From positions 1 to 64,000 of the forward strand of contig NZ_LBJC01000013.1 in assembly GCF_004114535.1 (NCBI RefSeq): a stretch of DNA of 64,000 nt. The letters are read 5' to 3'. Below the pieces are notes generated by a model, which did no database searches, was not told where the DNA came from, and worked only from the letters and a program-made list of their open reading frames with translations. Shown piece by piece: positions 9,631 to 17,953 of the stretch. The position numbers and the translations under genes were made by a program. Every line of letters begins with the position of its first letter. Position 1 is the first letter of the stretch. The stretch is from Bradyrhizobium nanningense. GTDB taxonomy: Bacteria; Pseudomonadota; Alphaproteobacteria; Rhizobiales; Xanthobacteraceae.

Positions 9631-10608
9631 TCACCGTTCCGACGATCCGTCGGTGCCGGTGCGGCGCGGCGGCATCGCACCCGGCTGCACGCCCGGCCGC
9701 GTCTGGCTTGCGCCGGCGCGGGCGCGCTGGCGTTCGCCGTCGTGCAGTGACGGCTGGTACTTCGCGCGGGTGACGGCGAGCGTCGAGCCGCGCCAGGCCG
9801 CCAGCATCACCAGCGCCGAGCGGTCGACGAGGCGGTCGTAGAGCCGCGACAGCCGGTACACCTCGTTCACGGAATTGCCGATCTCCGGCTTGAAGAACAG
9901 CAGGATGCGCTGGAACACCGGGCTCGGCATGTCGAGCGCGCGCGCGGCGACGGCGAGTGCTTCACCGCCGGCATCGTCGACGATCTGGGCTGCGACGCGC
10001 GAGGGCAGGATCAGGCTGTCGCCGAGCTCGAGGGCGAAGCTCTCGACGTCGCCTGCGATCGCCGCCATCTCCAGGATCTGGATCGCGCGCTTGGCGCGCA
10101 CGGTCGGAATCCGCGGCGCGGCCTTCAGCGGGGTCTGCGCCAGATTGTGCAGGATCAGCGCGCGCTCGGATGGGCCGGCGCCGAAGAACATGTCGTGGAT
10201 CTCGGCAGCGTCCTTCGGCTGCATCGCCATGTTGGCGGCCATGCGCAGCTCGGCGTCGCTCGGCGTGCGGGCTGGGGAGGGGGGGTGGGCGGGCGCCGGG
10301 ATCTCGCGGGCGAGCGGAACCCTGCGGCCTTCCTGGGCTGCGACCAGCCCGAGCTTCTGCAGCACCGGGACGGGCGTCTGCGGATAGATCGCGAGCTTGG
10401 CCTTGATGGCCGCGCGCGTCGCGTCGTCGACCTGGTCGATCAGCCGCGTCGCAAGCTCGGTAAATTGACGCTGCTCGTCGTCGCTGTGGATGCGCGTCTG
10501 GACATAGAGGTCGGTCAGCACGCGCAGCAGCGTCGGCCGAACATCGACGCCTTCGCGACGGGAGAGGGACATCAGCCCGTCGAATCCGGGAAACAGCGAC
10601 TTGGTCAT
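9631..10608 (-). CDS. DUF2336 domain-containing protein
   Basis: A 325-residue, mostly helical soluble protein. DUF2336 covers roughly residues 20-270, with HEAT-like helical repeats ('RLIDQVDDATRAAIKAKLAIYP...PVLQKLGL'). The C-terminal 45 residues are basic and low in complexity (RQRARAGASQTRPG...). The family is specific to Alphaproteobacteria and its function is unknown; a scaffold role is only a guess. It is convergent with the DUF1491 gene. The 227 bp between them hold a dispersed-repeat-like stretch and no gene. Confidence 0.85.
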   Translation of the reverse strand: MTKSLFPGFDGLMSLSRREGVDVRPTLLRVLTDLYVQTRIHSDDEQRQFTELATRLIDQVDDATRAAIKAKLAIYPQTPVPVLQKLGLVAAQEGRRVPLAREIPAPAHPPSPARTPSDAELRMAANMAMQPKDAAEIHDMFFGAGPSERALILHNLAQTPLKAAPRIPTVRAKRAIQILEMAAIAGDVESFALELGDSLILPSRVAAQIVDDAGGEALAVAARALDMPSPVFQRILLFFKPEIGNSVNEVYRLSRLYDRLVDRSALVMLAAWRGSTLAVTRAKYQPSLHDGERQRARAGASQTRPGVQPGAMPPRRTGTDGSSER

Positions 10609-10861
10609 GGAGAGATACGCGACCTGGAAGACATACTCGTCGCCAGCCTATCGCAGGCTCCTTTAAAGGCTCGTTAAGGAAAACGAGGCGTGAAGCCGAA
10701 CGCTCGCTTTGTAGCGATCTCGTGCCTTAACGGGACGTCGCGGCCGGCCCGTGCGGCTACGGTCCGAATGGGTCGTTTACACCCCGTTAACCATGAACTG
10801 ATCTTAATGAATGCATGTTGCAGGGGCGCGTTCGGTCGCGCGGCAATTGAAGAGAGCTGAC

Positions 10862-11050
10862 ATGGGGACCATCATTGAATTTCCGGCCGGTCGCCGGGTG
10901 GGCTCGTCGGGGGATGTCGCTCCGCGCGCGGACATGGGAACGATCCTGATCCTTCCCGTCATCCGTATCGAGCGCGAGGCAGATGAACCCAGCGGCGATC
11001 GCGGCCCTGAGCAGGGCACAGCGCCGGGGCGCCGTCGTCGCCGTCGCTGA
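10862..11050 (+). CDS. Small hypothetical protein (MGTIIEFP-type)
   Basis: A 62-residue frame starting MGTIIEFPAGRRVG, a start style seen in several short rhizobial hypothetical proteins. It contains a second internal 'MGTILILP', which looks like a duplication of the first motif. A purine-rich site (GAGAG) lies just upstream. It ends in an Arg run. It overlaps only the alternative long start of the following lipoprotein gene. Function unknown, and it may not be expressed. Confidence 0.45.
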   Translation: MGTIIEFPAGRRVGSSGDVAPRADMGTILILPVIRIEREADEPSGDRGPEQGTAPGRRRRRR

Positions 11051-11066
11051 CATCCGGCTTCATGCA

Positions 11067-11828
11067 ATGCCGGACAATATCCGCCAGATCCGGCCCGTCA
11101 CATCGGCCGTCCTGCTCGCACTGCTGGCTGCGACGCTCGGTGCGTGCAGCGGCGGTGATTTCGGCCGCACCCGGGCCGACATGCGCAGCGACGACATGCA
11201 TCGCTGGCTGGGCGCGGAGGTCACCTCCAGCGTCGGCCTGAAGCCCTCGCAATTCCAGCTCACCGACGAGGAGCGCCAGCTACGCGACCTCGCCTATCCC
11301 ATGATCGAGCCGCCGCTGTCGCGCCCCGCATGGAAGAGCGTGTTCGGCGACTACAAGGCGATCCCCTCGCCCTGGCGGCAGAAGGTCGTGTTCGACCGCA
11401 CCATGTATGGGCGCACGCTGATCGACGAGCCGCACCGCTCGCATTCCTCGCGCTATGCGCAGCTGATCGAGGACGTGCGCAATGACATCACCCGCTTCGA
11501 GCCGTTCTTCGCATCGGCGATCCGCGTCATCGATCTCGACCGGAAGCGCAATGCCAGCATGGCGCGCGTCTCCGCGCTCTCGCCGAGGGAGCAGGAGGAT
11601 GCGGTCGCGCGCATGCAGGAGAACTCACTGATCGTGCAGTGGGTGCAGCAGTGCCTCGAGCAGCGCATCTCGTCCTATCGCTGGGCGCTGGAGCGCCTGG
11701 TGATCCAGGCGCCCGACGGCATGGCCGCCGATGCCGACCGCCTGATCGGTGAACTCGCCGCCCAGACCGCCAACCCGCCGGTCCAGGCCCAACCGCCCTA
11801 CGGTCGCGCGGTCATCTCGAAGGGCTGA
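11067..11828 (+). CDS. Putative lipoprotein of unknown function
   Basis: A 253-residue protein with a lipoprotein signal peptide: basic start, hydrophobic core and lipobox 'LGAC' with the lipidated cysteine at residue 27. The mature part is charged and helical, with 'DVRNDITRFEPFFASAIRVI' and 'SYRWALERLVIQAP' as its most regular segments. No enzyme motif is seen. The ATG at 11067 was chosen because it places the signal peptide at the N-terminus; 10983 is an alternative. The 3' end overlaps the convergent LysR gene by 17 bp. Confidence 0.75.
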   Translation: MPDNIRQIRPVTSAVLLALLAATLGACSGGDFGRTRADMRSDDMHRWLGAEVTSSVGLKPSQFQLTDEERQLRDLAYPMIEPPLSRPAWKSVFGDYKAIPSPWRQKVVFDRTMYGRTLIDEPHRSHSSRYAQLIEDVRNDITRFEPFFASAIRVIDLDRKRNASMARVSALSPREQEDAVARMQENSLIVQWVQQCLEQRISSYRWALERLVIQAPDGMAADADRLIGELAAQTANPPVQAQPPYGRAVISKG

Positions 11829-12684
11829 GCGTTTTGCGCGCGCCCGCCCGGCGCCCGGTTCGATCCGGCCCGCGTGGCTTCTGCAGCTTTCCGACAAAAT
11901 CCTTCAGCGGATCCGCCAGCGGCGCCGATGCGAGGTAGGCAAGGCCGACCTCGCGCGTCACCTTGACCTCGATCTCGCGCACGGCGACGTCGGGATTGCC
12001 GCGCGCCACGCCCTCCGGAAGGATGGCGACGCCGACGCCGGCCGCGACCAGGGCGATGGCCCAGTCCTCCGATTGCGCGATCGCTGCGGTCTGGCGACGC
12101 TGCGCGGCGCGGCCGAAGAAAGCGCTTTGCTCGCAATGGCAGCGGTCGATCAGCGGTACGCCGGCGAGATCGGCGGTCCGAAGCTTGTCCTTCAGCGTCA
12201 GCGGATGCGACGGCGGCAGTGCGGCGACATATCGATCGCTCCACAGCGCGACGAACTGCTCGTCCTTGCGCAGCATGCTCTTGGAGATGATCCGCGCATC
12301 GGCGGGCTCGTCGCTGCCGACAAGGCGGAGCGCGACGTCGCTGCGCGCCGTCAGCGGCTTCAGGAGCGCGATGGTCCGGGGCACGTCGAGCGTGCGCATC
12401 AGGCCGAGCGTGACATTGGTCTTCGTGCTCGGCTTCCTGAACAGGCTGCGCGCTGCGTCGGCCTCGTCGATGATGCGGCGGGCCAGCGTGTGAAACTGCT
12501 CGGCCGAGGCGGTCGGCGCCACGCCCTTCTTGTGGCGGATGAACAGGGTGGTGCCGAGCTCGGCCTCGAGACTGGTGATTGCGGTCGAGATCGACGGCTG
12601 CGATACGAAGCAGGCCCGCGCGGCGGCGGTCAGATTGCGTTCGCGGTAGACGGCGGCGAAGTAGCGGAGTTCGCGGATATCCAT
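11812..12684 (-). CDS. LysR family transcriptional regulator
   Basis: A 290-residue LysR-type regulator. The winged helix-turn-helix is at residues 1-60 ('LTAAARACFVSQPSISTAI...LEAELGTTLFIRH'), followed by a helix linker and an effector-binding domain (about 90-270, 'AIAQSEDWAIALVAAGVGVAILPEGVA'). The last 25 residues are basic and poorly conserved. It is divergent from the MBL-fold hydrolase gene with 95 bp between the start codons, which contain a candidate LysR box, so that hydrolase is the likely target. The effector is unknown. Confidence 0.92.
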   Translation of the reverse strand: MDIRELRYFAAVYRERNLTAAARACFVSQPSISTAITSLEAELGTTLFIRHKKGVAPTASAEQFHTLARRIIDEADAARSLFRKPSTKTNVTLGLMRTLDVPRTIALLKPLTARSDVALRLVGSDEPADARIISKSMLRKDEQFVALWSDRYVAALPPSHPLTLKDKLRTADLAGVPLIDRCHCEQSAFFGRAAQRRQTAAIAQSEDWAIALVAAGVGVAILPEGVARGNPDVAVREIEVKVTREVGLAYLASAPLADPLKDFVGKLQKPRGPDRTGRRAGARKTLSPSR

Positions 12685-12701
12685 AGGAATGGCCTAGAGA
12701 T

Positions 12702-12720
12702 AATATCAATACTCGATATT
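12702..12720. promoter_or_regulatory. Candidate LysR-type operator
   Basis: AATATC (12702-12707) and GATATT (12715-12720) form a perfect inverted repeat around 7 bp, matching the T-N11-A shape of LysR boxes. It lies between the divergent LysR and MBL hydrolase genes. Confidence 0.55.
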
Positions 12721-12779
12721 TTACCTATGGATTGGGTCATGGCAAGAACGTCCCGCTCATGAACCGGCAGGGACACGCG

Positions 12780-13607
12780 ATGAAGATCCACCATCTCAAC
12801 ACCGGCACGATGTGCCCGCTCGGCCGCCGACTGGTGAACGGCAGCGGCGGCCTGTTCCAGCGCGCCCGCCTGGTCTGCCATTGCCTGCTGGTCGAGACCA
12901 ATGACGGGCTGGCTCTGGTCGACACCGGCATCGGCCTCGGCGATATCGCTGCGCCCGAGCGGTTGGGACGTCGATGGCTGCGCCAGACCGCGCCAAGACT
13001 CGATCCCGCCGAGACGGCGGTCGAGCAGGTCAGGGCACTCGGTTATTCACCCAAAGACGTGCGTCACCTGTTGCTGACGCATCTCGACCGCGATCACGCC
13101 GGCGGCGTGCCCGACTTCCCCCACGCCGCGATCCACGTCCATCGCGCCGAATACGACATGGCGGTGCTGCGCAAGCCGGCGCCGCCGCAAGGGCGCTATG
13201 TCACGGGCCAGTGGAGCCACGGATCGCGCTGGCAATTCTATGGCGAAGCCGGCGAGGACTGGTTCGGCTTCAAAGGCGTGCGCGCGCTCGGCGACACGGA
13301 AGCGGACATCCTGATGATCCCGCTCGCCGGCCACACGCTCGGCCATTGCGGCATCGCGGTGCGCTCGGGCGAGACATGGCTGCTGCATGCCGGCGACAGC
13401 TACTTCCACCATGCCCAGCTCGACGCATCGCCGCGCGTGCCCTTGATGCTCGGCTATTTCCAGCGCCGCGGCGACATGGACAGAAGCATGCGGATCGCCA
13501 ACCAGGCGCGGCTGCGCGCGCTCAAGCTGAGCCACGGCGACCGTGTGAGGATCGTCAACAGCCACGATCCCGCCGACTACGAGCGCTGCCGCTGCGGAGG
13601 GCATTGA
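12780..13607 (+). CDS. MBL-fold metallo-hydrolase
   Basis: A 275-residue metallo-beta-lactamase-fold protein. The metal motif is 'THLDRDHAGG' (H101, D103, D105, H106), a variant with Asp where many members have the second His. 'LAGHTLGHCGI' and 'LLHAGDSYFHH' give the later His and Asp ligands, and 'VNSHDP' near the end gives another. The family includes lactonases and glyoxalase II-like hydrolases. The start at 12780 has GGCAGGGA in front of it. Probably controlled by the divergent LysR protein. Confidence 0.88.
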   Translation: MKIHHLNTGTMCPLGRRLVNGSGGLFQRARLVCHCLLVETNDGLALVDTGIGLGDIAAPERLGRRWLRQTAPRLDPAETAVEQVRALGYSPKDVRHLLLTHLDRDHAGGVPDFPHAAIHVHRAEYDMAVLRKPAPPQGRYVTGQWSHGSRWQFYGEAGEDWFGFKGVRALGDTEADILMIPLAGHTLGHCGIAVRSGETWLLHAGDSYFHHAQLDASPRVPLMLGYFQRRGDMDRSMRIANQARLRALKLSHGDRVRIVNSHDPADYERCRCGGH

Positions 13608-13624
13608 GCGCGGGGCCGTTGACG

Positions 13625-14203
13625 TCAGCGCTGCCCGTCGTGCACGGAGATCTCCGATGCCTTGAGGCCGCCGATGCGCGCGTGGGGGCGGCCGCCGGTT
13701 GCCATCACGAGGCCGAAGGCGATCTCGTCGCGCCGTGGCGCATCCCACAGCGTCATCTCCGCGGTGCCGAAATGGCTGCGGACATAGGCGGCGTGGATGT
13801 GGCCGAGCGGCACCATCAGGCGCGTGCCGGGTCCGCCGATGGACTTTGCCGCCGGGACGATCGCTTTGGGCTGTCCCAGCATCTCGCGCATGCCGTGGCC
13901 GCCGGCTTCGTGCCAGACCGCGCCGTGCTCGAGCTCGCCGTCTTCGCCGACGATGATGCCCTTGCCATAGGCTTCGATCTGCGGCGCGCCGCCGAGCTGC
14001 GCGATCAGCCCGCTGGCGAGCTCGCGGCCGAGCTCACGTAAGGACGCCTGAAACGGCATCAGGTCGGGCTCATAGCGGCCGGCGAAGGGATTGCGGATCA
14101 CGGCAACGGCGGTGCCGACCAGAAGCGGCTTGTCCAGCCGGGGCCCGCGCTCATGCCAGATGGTCTCGACGCCGAGCGCGGTCTTGCGAATGTCGTAGGA
14201 CAT
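13625..14203 (-). CDS. DUF1185 (amino acid synthesis) family protein
   Basis: A 192-residue protein of the DUF1185 family, labelled 'amino acid synthesis' in Pfam although no activity is established. Typical blocks are 'RNPFAGRYEPDL', 'GKGIIVGEDGELEHGAVWH' and 'KSIGGPGTRLMVPLGHIHAAYVRSHF'. The ATG overlaps the FAH stop codon by one base, so it is the second gene of a tight two-gene operon. Together with the FAH protein and the TctC receptor across the control region, this suggests a catabolic role in the same pathway. Confidence 0.88.
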   Translation of the reverse strand: MSYDIRKTALGVETIWHERGPRLDKPLLVGTAVAVIRNPFAGRYEPDLMPFQASLRELGRELASGLIAQLGGAPQIEAYGKGIIVGEDGELEHGAVWHEAGGHGMREMLGQPKAIVPAAKSIGGPGTRLMVPLGHIHAAYVRSHFGTAEMTLWDAPRRDEIAFGLVMATGGRPHARIGGLKASEISVHDGQR

Positions 14204-15075
14204 CAGCGGCCTTGCGCCTCGTCCACGACGGGATTGCGGAGCACGCCGATATTCTCGATCTCGACCTCGACCACGTCGCCGGCTTTAAGGAAGATCGGCG
14301 GCTTGCGGGTGAAGCCGACGCCGGCCGGCGTACCTGTCGCGATGACGTCGCCGGGGACGAGGTCGAAAATGGTCGAGCAATATTCGATCAGCCGCGGGAT
14401 CGAGAAGATCAGCATCGAGGTGTCGGAGGACTGCACGGTCGCGCCGTTGACGCGCGTCTCCAGCTTGAGCTTGGTGGGATCGCCGATCTCGTCCGGTGTG
14501 ACCAGCCACGGACCGAACGGGCCGGTGCCGACGAAGTTCTTGCCCGAGGCGATCTGCTGGGCATGACGCTGCCAGTCGCGCACACTGACGTCGTTGTAGA
14601 TCGAGTAGCCCGCGACGTGGCTCCAGGCATCGGCCTGGCTGATGTGGCGGCCGCCCTTGCCGATGACGACGGCGAGCTCGCCCTCCCAGTCGAAATTGTC
14701 CGAGACCTTCGGCCGGATTACCGGCGCGTTGTGCGCGACCTGTGAACGCCAGACCCGCAGGAAGATCGGCGGAAACTCGGTGATCTCGCGCTTCATGCCG
14801 AACGCCACGGCTTCATTGTGGTGGTCGAGATAGTTGCGCACGGCGCAGACGATCTTCTCGGGGCGCGGGATCACCGGCAGATATTTGACGTCGCTCAGCG
14901 CCAGCGTGGGCTTCTGCCCGCCGACGATCGCTTCGCGTTTCGCGTAGTCATCGCTGCCGAGAAAGTCCGCAAGCGTCGGGTACTGGGGCAGGGCACGGCC
15001 CAGATCCACCACGCCGTTTTCGACAACGGCGCCCCAGCTCTCGCGATTTCCGTCCAAGAACGACAGCAGCTTCAT
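14203..15075 (-). CDS. Fumarylacetoacetate hydrolase family protein
   Basis: A 290-residue FAH-fold enzyme, a family that cleaves or decarboxylates 2-oxo or beta-diketo acids using Mg2+ or Ca2+. The catalytic core 'NFDWEGELAVVIGKGGRHIS' and the 'GDVIATGTPAGVGF' loop are present. These proteins often work late in aromatic catabolism (isomerase, decarboxylase or acylpyruvase steps). First gene of the minus-strand pair, directly behind a palindromic operator shared with the opposite promoter. Substrate not readable. Confidence 0.9.
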   Translation of the reverse strand: MKLLSFLDGNRESWGAVVENGVVDLGRALPQYPTLADFLGSDDYAKREAIVGGQKPTLALSDVKYLPVIPRPEKIVCAVRNYLDHHNEAVAFGMKREITEFPPIFLRVWRSQVAHNAPVIRPKVSDNFDWEGELAVVIGKGGRHISQADAWSHVAGYSIYNDVSVRDWQRHAQQIASGKNFVGTGPFGPWLVTPDEIGDPTKLKLETRVNGATVQSSDTSMLIFSIPRLIEYCSTIFDLVPGDVIATGTPAGVGFTRKPPIFLKAGDVVEVEIENIGVLRNPVVDEAQGR

Positions 15076-15096
15076 TGGTCTCGCCCCAAAGTTTCC

Positions 15097-15127
15097 ATTT
15101 TCGATCTATCGTATTATTTTCGAAAAT
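15097..15127. promoter_or_regulatory. Candidate GntR operator upstream of the FAH gene
   Basis: The perfect palindrome ATTTTCGAAAAT (15116-15127) is preceded by a second half-site, ATTTTCG (15097-15103). The same arrangement occurs at 15927-15956 next to the regulator gene. The region is much richer in A+T than its surroundings. Confidence 0.65.
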
Positions 15128-15168
15128 CTGGCGGGACGCAAGCCCGCCGCTCTGAAATTGCCGATGGC

Positions 15169-15870
15169 CTATTCGTTGTCGAGCAGATGGCCGGCGTATT
15201 TCGCCACGTTGTCGGAGGTCGAGCGGATATGCGCCTCGATCAGCTGCACGGCGAGATCGGCATTGCGCGAGATCGCGGCCTGCATGATCGCCTGGTGCTC
15301 GCCGGCCTTGTCGCGCGGGCGCGGCCGGAAATTGGCAGAGAGGTGCCGGTAGCGCTCAGCGCGGTCGAACAGCTCGGCGCGAATGGCGAGCAGCGTCGCC
15401 GAGCCACAGGCCGAGACCAGTGACTGATGGAACTGGCGATGGGCGATCTTCCATTCGGGATCGCGCAGGGGATGCTCGGGATCGCGCTGCTCGATCCGCT
15501 TCAAGCGGTGCAGCGTCGAGATCACGGCGATTTCCCAGTCGTCATCGCCGCGCGCGATCGAGCGGCGGATCAATTCCATCTCGATCAGCACCCTGGCGTC
15601 GGTGACCTCCACCAGATCCTGGCGGCTGACCGGTGCCACGCGAAAGCCGCGCTGCTCCTGGGCGTCGACGAGGCCCTCCGCGGCGAGCGCGGTCAGCGCC
15701 TCGCGCAGCGTGGTGAAGCTCGCGCCAAAGCGTTCGCGCAGGACGTCGAAGCGCAGCGGCTCGCCCGGCGGAAGTGCGCAGGCAATGATCTCCTCGCGCA
15801 GCCGATGGGTGATGTCGGCGGCGATCGTCTTGCCGAATTCCTTGCGGGGGCGAATGGCGCTGTCAGGCAT
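15169..15870 (-). CDS. GntR family (FadR/FCD-type) transcriptional regulator
   Basis: A 233-residue regulator. The winged helix domain is at about residues 12-75 ('LREEIIACALPPGEPLRFDVLRERF', 'TTLREALTALAAEGLV'), followed by an FCD effector domain (about 90-225) with the metal-binding pattern 'DARVLIEMEL', 'HRQFHQSLV' and 'EHQAIMQAAI'. It is convergent in sense with the FAH pair and divergent from the quinone oxidoreductase gene. A matching palindrome lies at both control regions, so it probably represses both arms until a pathway metabolite binds. ATG 15870 is used; 15882 is possible. Confidence 0.9.
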   Translation of the reverse strand: MPDSAIRPRKEFGKTIAADITHRLREEIIACALPPGEPLRFDVLRERFGASFTTLREALTALAAEGLVDAQEQRGFRVAPVSRQDLVEVTDARVLIEMELIRRSIARGDDDWEIAVISTLHRLKRIEQRDPEHPLRDPEWKIAHRQFHQSLVSACGSATLLAIRAELFDRAERYRHLSANFRPRPRDKAGEHQAIMQAAISRNADLAVQLIEAHIRSTSDNVAKYAGHLLDNE

Positions 15871-15926
15871 GGTCCTGCCCATGAATCGATGGCTCAAGAT
15901 GCCGCGCCAAGGACCATCTTGCAATA

Positions 15927-15956
15927 ATTTTCGTAAACGATATGATTTTCGAAAAT
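15927..15956. promoter_or_regulatory. Candidate GntR operator, second copy
   Basis: ATTTTCGAAAAT (15945-15956), preceded by ATTTTCG (15927-15933) and the internal palindrome TCGTAAACGA. It lies between the divergent GntR and quinone oxidoreductase genes, 22 bp before the ATG of the latter, where bound repressor could block transcription. Confidence 0.65.
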
Positions 15957-15978
15957 ATGGTCTGGGGAGCGTGAAGAC

Positions 15979-16971
15979 ATGAGGGCAGTGCTGGTGCGTC
16001 AGCCGGGTGGGCCGGATGCACTTGAGGTGGTCGAGCTGCCGGTGCCCGAGCCGGGCGCAGGGCAGGTGCAGGTCCGGGCCGAGGCGTTCGGCGTCGGGCA
16101 GCCCGACGTGCTCATCCGGCGCGGCGTCTACAAATGGATGCCGCCATTGCCGGCCAATCCCGGCAACGACGTCGCCGGCCGCATTTCCGCGCTCGGGCCG
16201 GGTGTCGCGGGCTTTGCGATCGGCCAGAAGGTGCTGCTGAGCGCACGCGATCTCGCCCAGCGCGGCGGCTGTTATGCCGACTATGTGGTTGCACCGGCGG
16301 ATGCCGTGCATGCGCTGCCTGACAATGTCGATCTGCAAGCCGCCGTGTGCCTGTCGAACTACCAGGTCGCCTATGCGCTGCTGCATGAGTGCCGCCATGC
16401 GCGTGCGCCCGCATGCGTGCTGGTGATCGGCGCTGCCGGCGGCGTCGGCACCGCACTGGTGCAGCTGGCAAAGCTCGCCGGGATGACCGTGATCGGCACG
16501 GTCTCGACCGAGGAGAAGGCCGCGTTCGCCAGGGCGAACGGCGCCGATCACATCATCTTCTACCGCAGCGAGGACGTGGTGGCACGAACGCGCGAACTGA
16601 CGAAGGGCGAGGGCGTCGGCCTCGTGCTCGACCATGTCTGCGGGCCCGAGTTCACCGCCTATCTCGGCGCGCTCGGCAAATGGGGCACGCTGCTGTCGTA
16701 CAACGCCTTTGCCGGATTGCCGGAAGAGAATCTAATGGCGGCGATGCGCAACCATCTCGACATCTGTCCGGCCGTGCGTTGTTTCTCCTTCCACGTCTAC
16801 GACCACGATCGCGACGGCCGCCGCGCCCTGATGCGCAGCGTGATCGAGGCGCTGAGCCGCAATGCGATCAAGCCGGCGATCTCGGCGGTCTTGAGGCTCG
16901 ACGAGGTCAGGAAAGCGCATACGCTGCTGGAGCAGGGCTCCGCGCTCGGCAAGATCGTCATGATACCATGA
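15979..16971 (+). CDS. Zinc-type alcohol dehydrogenase/quinone oxidoreductase family protein
   Basis: A 330-residue medium-chain dehydrogenase/reductase of the quinone oxidoreductase (zeta-crystallin) branch. The N-terminal GroES-like fold includes 'GNDVAGRISALGPGVAGF' (about 54-71). The nucleotide-binding fold has 'VLVIGAAGGVGTALVQLAK' (about 151-169), which favours NADP(H). The structural-zinc cysteines of classical alcohol dehydrogenases are absent. First gene of the plus-strand catabolic unit, 10 bp before the next gene. The substrate, perhaps a ring-derived quinone or enone, is inferred only from context. Confidence 0.88.
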   Translation: MRAVLVRQPGGPDALEVVELPVPEPGAGQVQVRAEAFGVGQPDVLIRRGVYKWMPPLPANPGNDVAGRISALGPGVAGFAIGQKVLLSARDLAQRGGCYADYVVAPADAVHALPDNVDLQAAVCLSNYQVAYALLHECRHARAPACVLVIGAAGGVGTALVQLAKLAGMTVIGTVSTEEKAAFARANGADHIIFYRSEDVVARTRELTKGEGVGLVLDHVCGPEFTAYLGALGKWGTLLSYNAFAGLPEENLMAAMRNHLDICPAVRCFSFHVYDHDRDGRRALMRSVIEALSRNAIKPAISAVLRLDEVRKAHTLLEQGSALGKIVMIP

Positions 16972-16981
16972 GGGGTGGACG

Positions 16982-17884
16982 ATGACACAAGCACCCATTG
17001 CACGCTTCACCCGGCTGCGGCACGCCACCTTCACCTCGCCCGATCCGGAGCGGCTGCTCGACTATTATCGCGCGGTGATCGGCCTTGGCCTCGTTGCCCG
17101 CGACGGAGGCCGCCTGTTCCTCGCCAGCGATTCCGAGCAGCTCTCGCTGGTGATCGAGCCCGGTGATCCCGCGCTGAAGAGCATCGCCTTCGAGATCTCT
17201 CCCGATGTCCAGCTGGAGGCGCTGGGCGCCGCGCTGAAGCAGGCCGACTTGCGGCCCGAGCTCCACAGCGATTCCCTGCCTGGCGTGTCCGGGCTGCTGT
17301 CCTTCAGTGACCCCGAGGGGACGCGCTTCGAACTGATCCAAGGCTGGACGCCGACGCCTGCGCAGGAGCGGATCGGAGGGCTCGCCGTCGTCAAGCTCGG
17401 CCATGTCGCGCTGCGCACGCCCGATCCGAAAGCCGCTTCGGAGTTTTATGCGAATGTGATGGGACTGCGGGTCTCCGACTGGATCGAGGACCGCTTCGTC
17501 TTCATGCGCAGCGGCTTCGAGCATCACACGCTGAACTTCGCTCGTGCGCCCGCGCGTAGTCTTCATCACTTCGCCTTCGAGCTGCGGGGGCCTGACCACA
17601 TGCATCGCGCGTGCGACCATCTCGCGCGGCACAGGCTGTCCGTGCTGTGGGGACCGGTTCGTCACGGCCCCGGTCACAACACCGCGATCTATCACCGCAA
17701 TCCCGACGGGCATCTGGTCGAGCTGTTCTGCGACCTCGACCGCATGACCGACGAGGCGCTGGGCTATTTCGATCCGCGCCCCTGGCACCGCGATCGTCCG
17801 CAGCGGCCAAAGGTCTGGGTCGGCTTGCCGCGCGATGTCTGGGGCATGCCGCCTTCGCCGGAATGTACGGAGTTCGCGCGTTAG
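16982..17884 (+). CDS. VOC-family extradiol dioxygenase-like protein
   Basis: A 300-residue protein with two vicinal-oxygen-chelate modules (about 8-120 and 138-265). The second holds the likely Fe(II) ligands: His in 'KLGHVALRTPD', His in 'SLHHFAFEL' and Glu in 'GHLVELFCD'. Two-module proteins of this size include catechol 2,3-dioxygenases and related aromatic ring-cleaving enzymes. It is closely coupled to the quinone oxidoreductase gene. With the FAH enzyme opposite, a ring-cleavage pathway is a reasonable inference. Confidence 0.85.
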   Translation: MTQAPIARFTRLRHATFTSPDPERLLDYYRAVIGLGLVARDGGRLFLASDSEQLSLVIEPGDPALKSIAFEISPDVQLEALGAALKQADLRPELHSDSLPGVSGLLSFSDPEGTRFELIQGWTPTPAQERIGGLAVVKLGHVALRTPDPKAASEFYANVMGLRVSDWIEDRFVFMRSGFEHHTLNFARAPARSLHHFAFELRGPDHMHRACDHLARHRLSVLWGPVRHGPGHNTAIYHRNPDGHLVELFCDLDRMTDEALGYFDPRPWHRDRPQRPKVWVGLPRDVWGMPPSPECTEFAR

Positions 17885-17953
17885 CGCGATCGCAACTTGA
17901 AGACGCCGCACGCGCTGCGGTCAACGATAGAATAATCAAAGGGAGAGGCATCC

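Noticed and set aside
10787..10794. TTAACCAT as a CtrA-type half site
   Set aside because: A single 8-mer with no correctly spaced partner; too weak to call.
15169..16635. 488-codon minus-strand frame extending the GntR regulator
   Set aside because: The N-terminal part lies antisense to the quinone oxidoreductase gene and has no regulator motif; the true start is near 15870.
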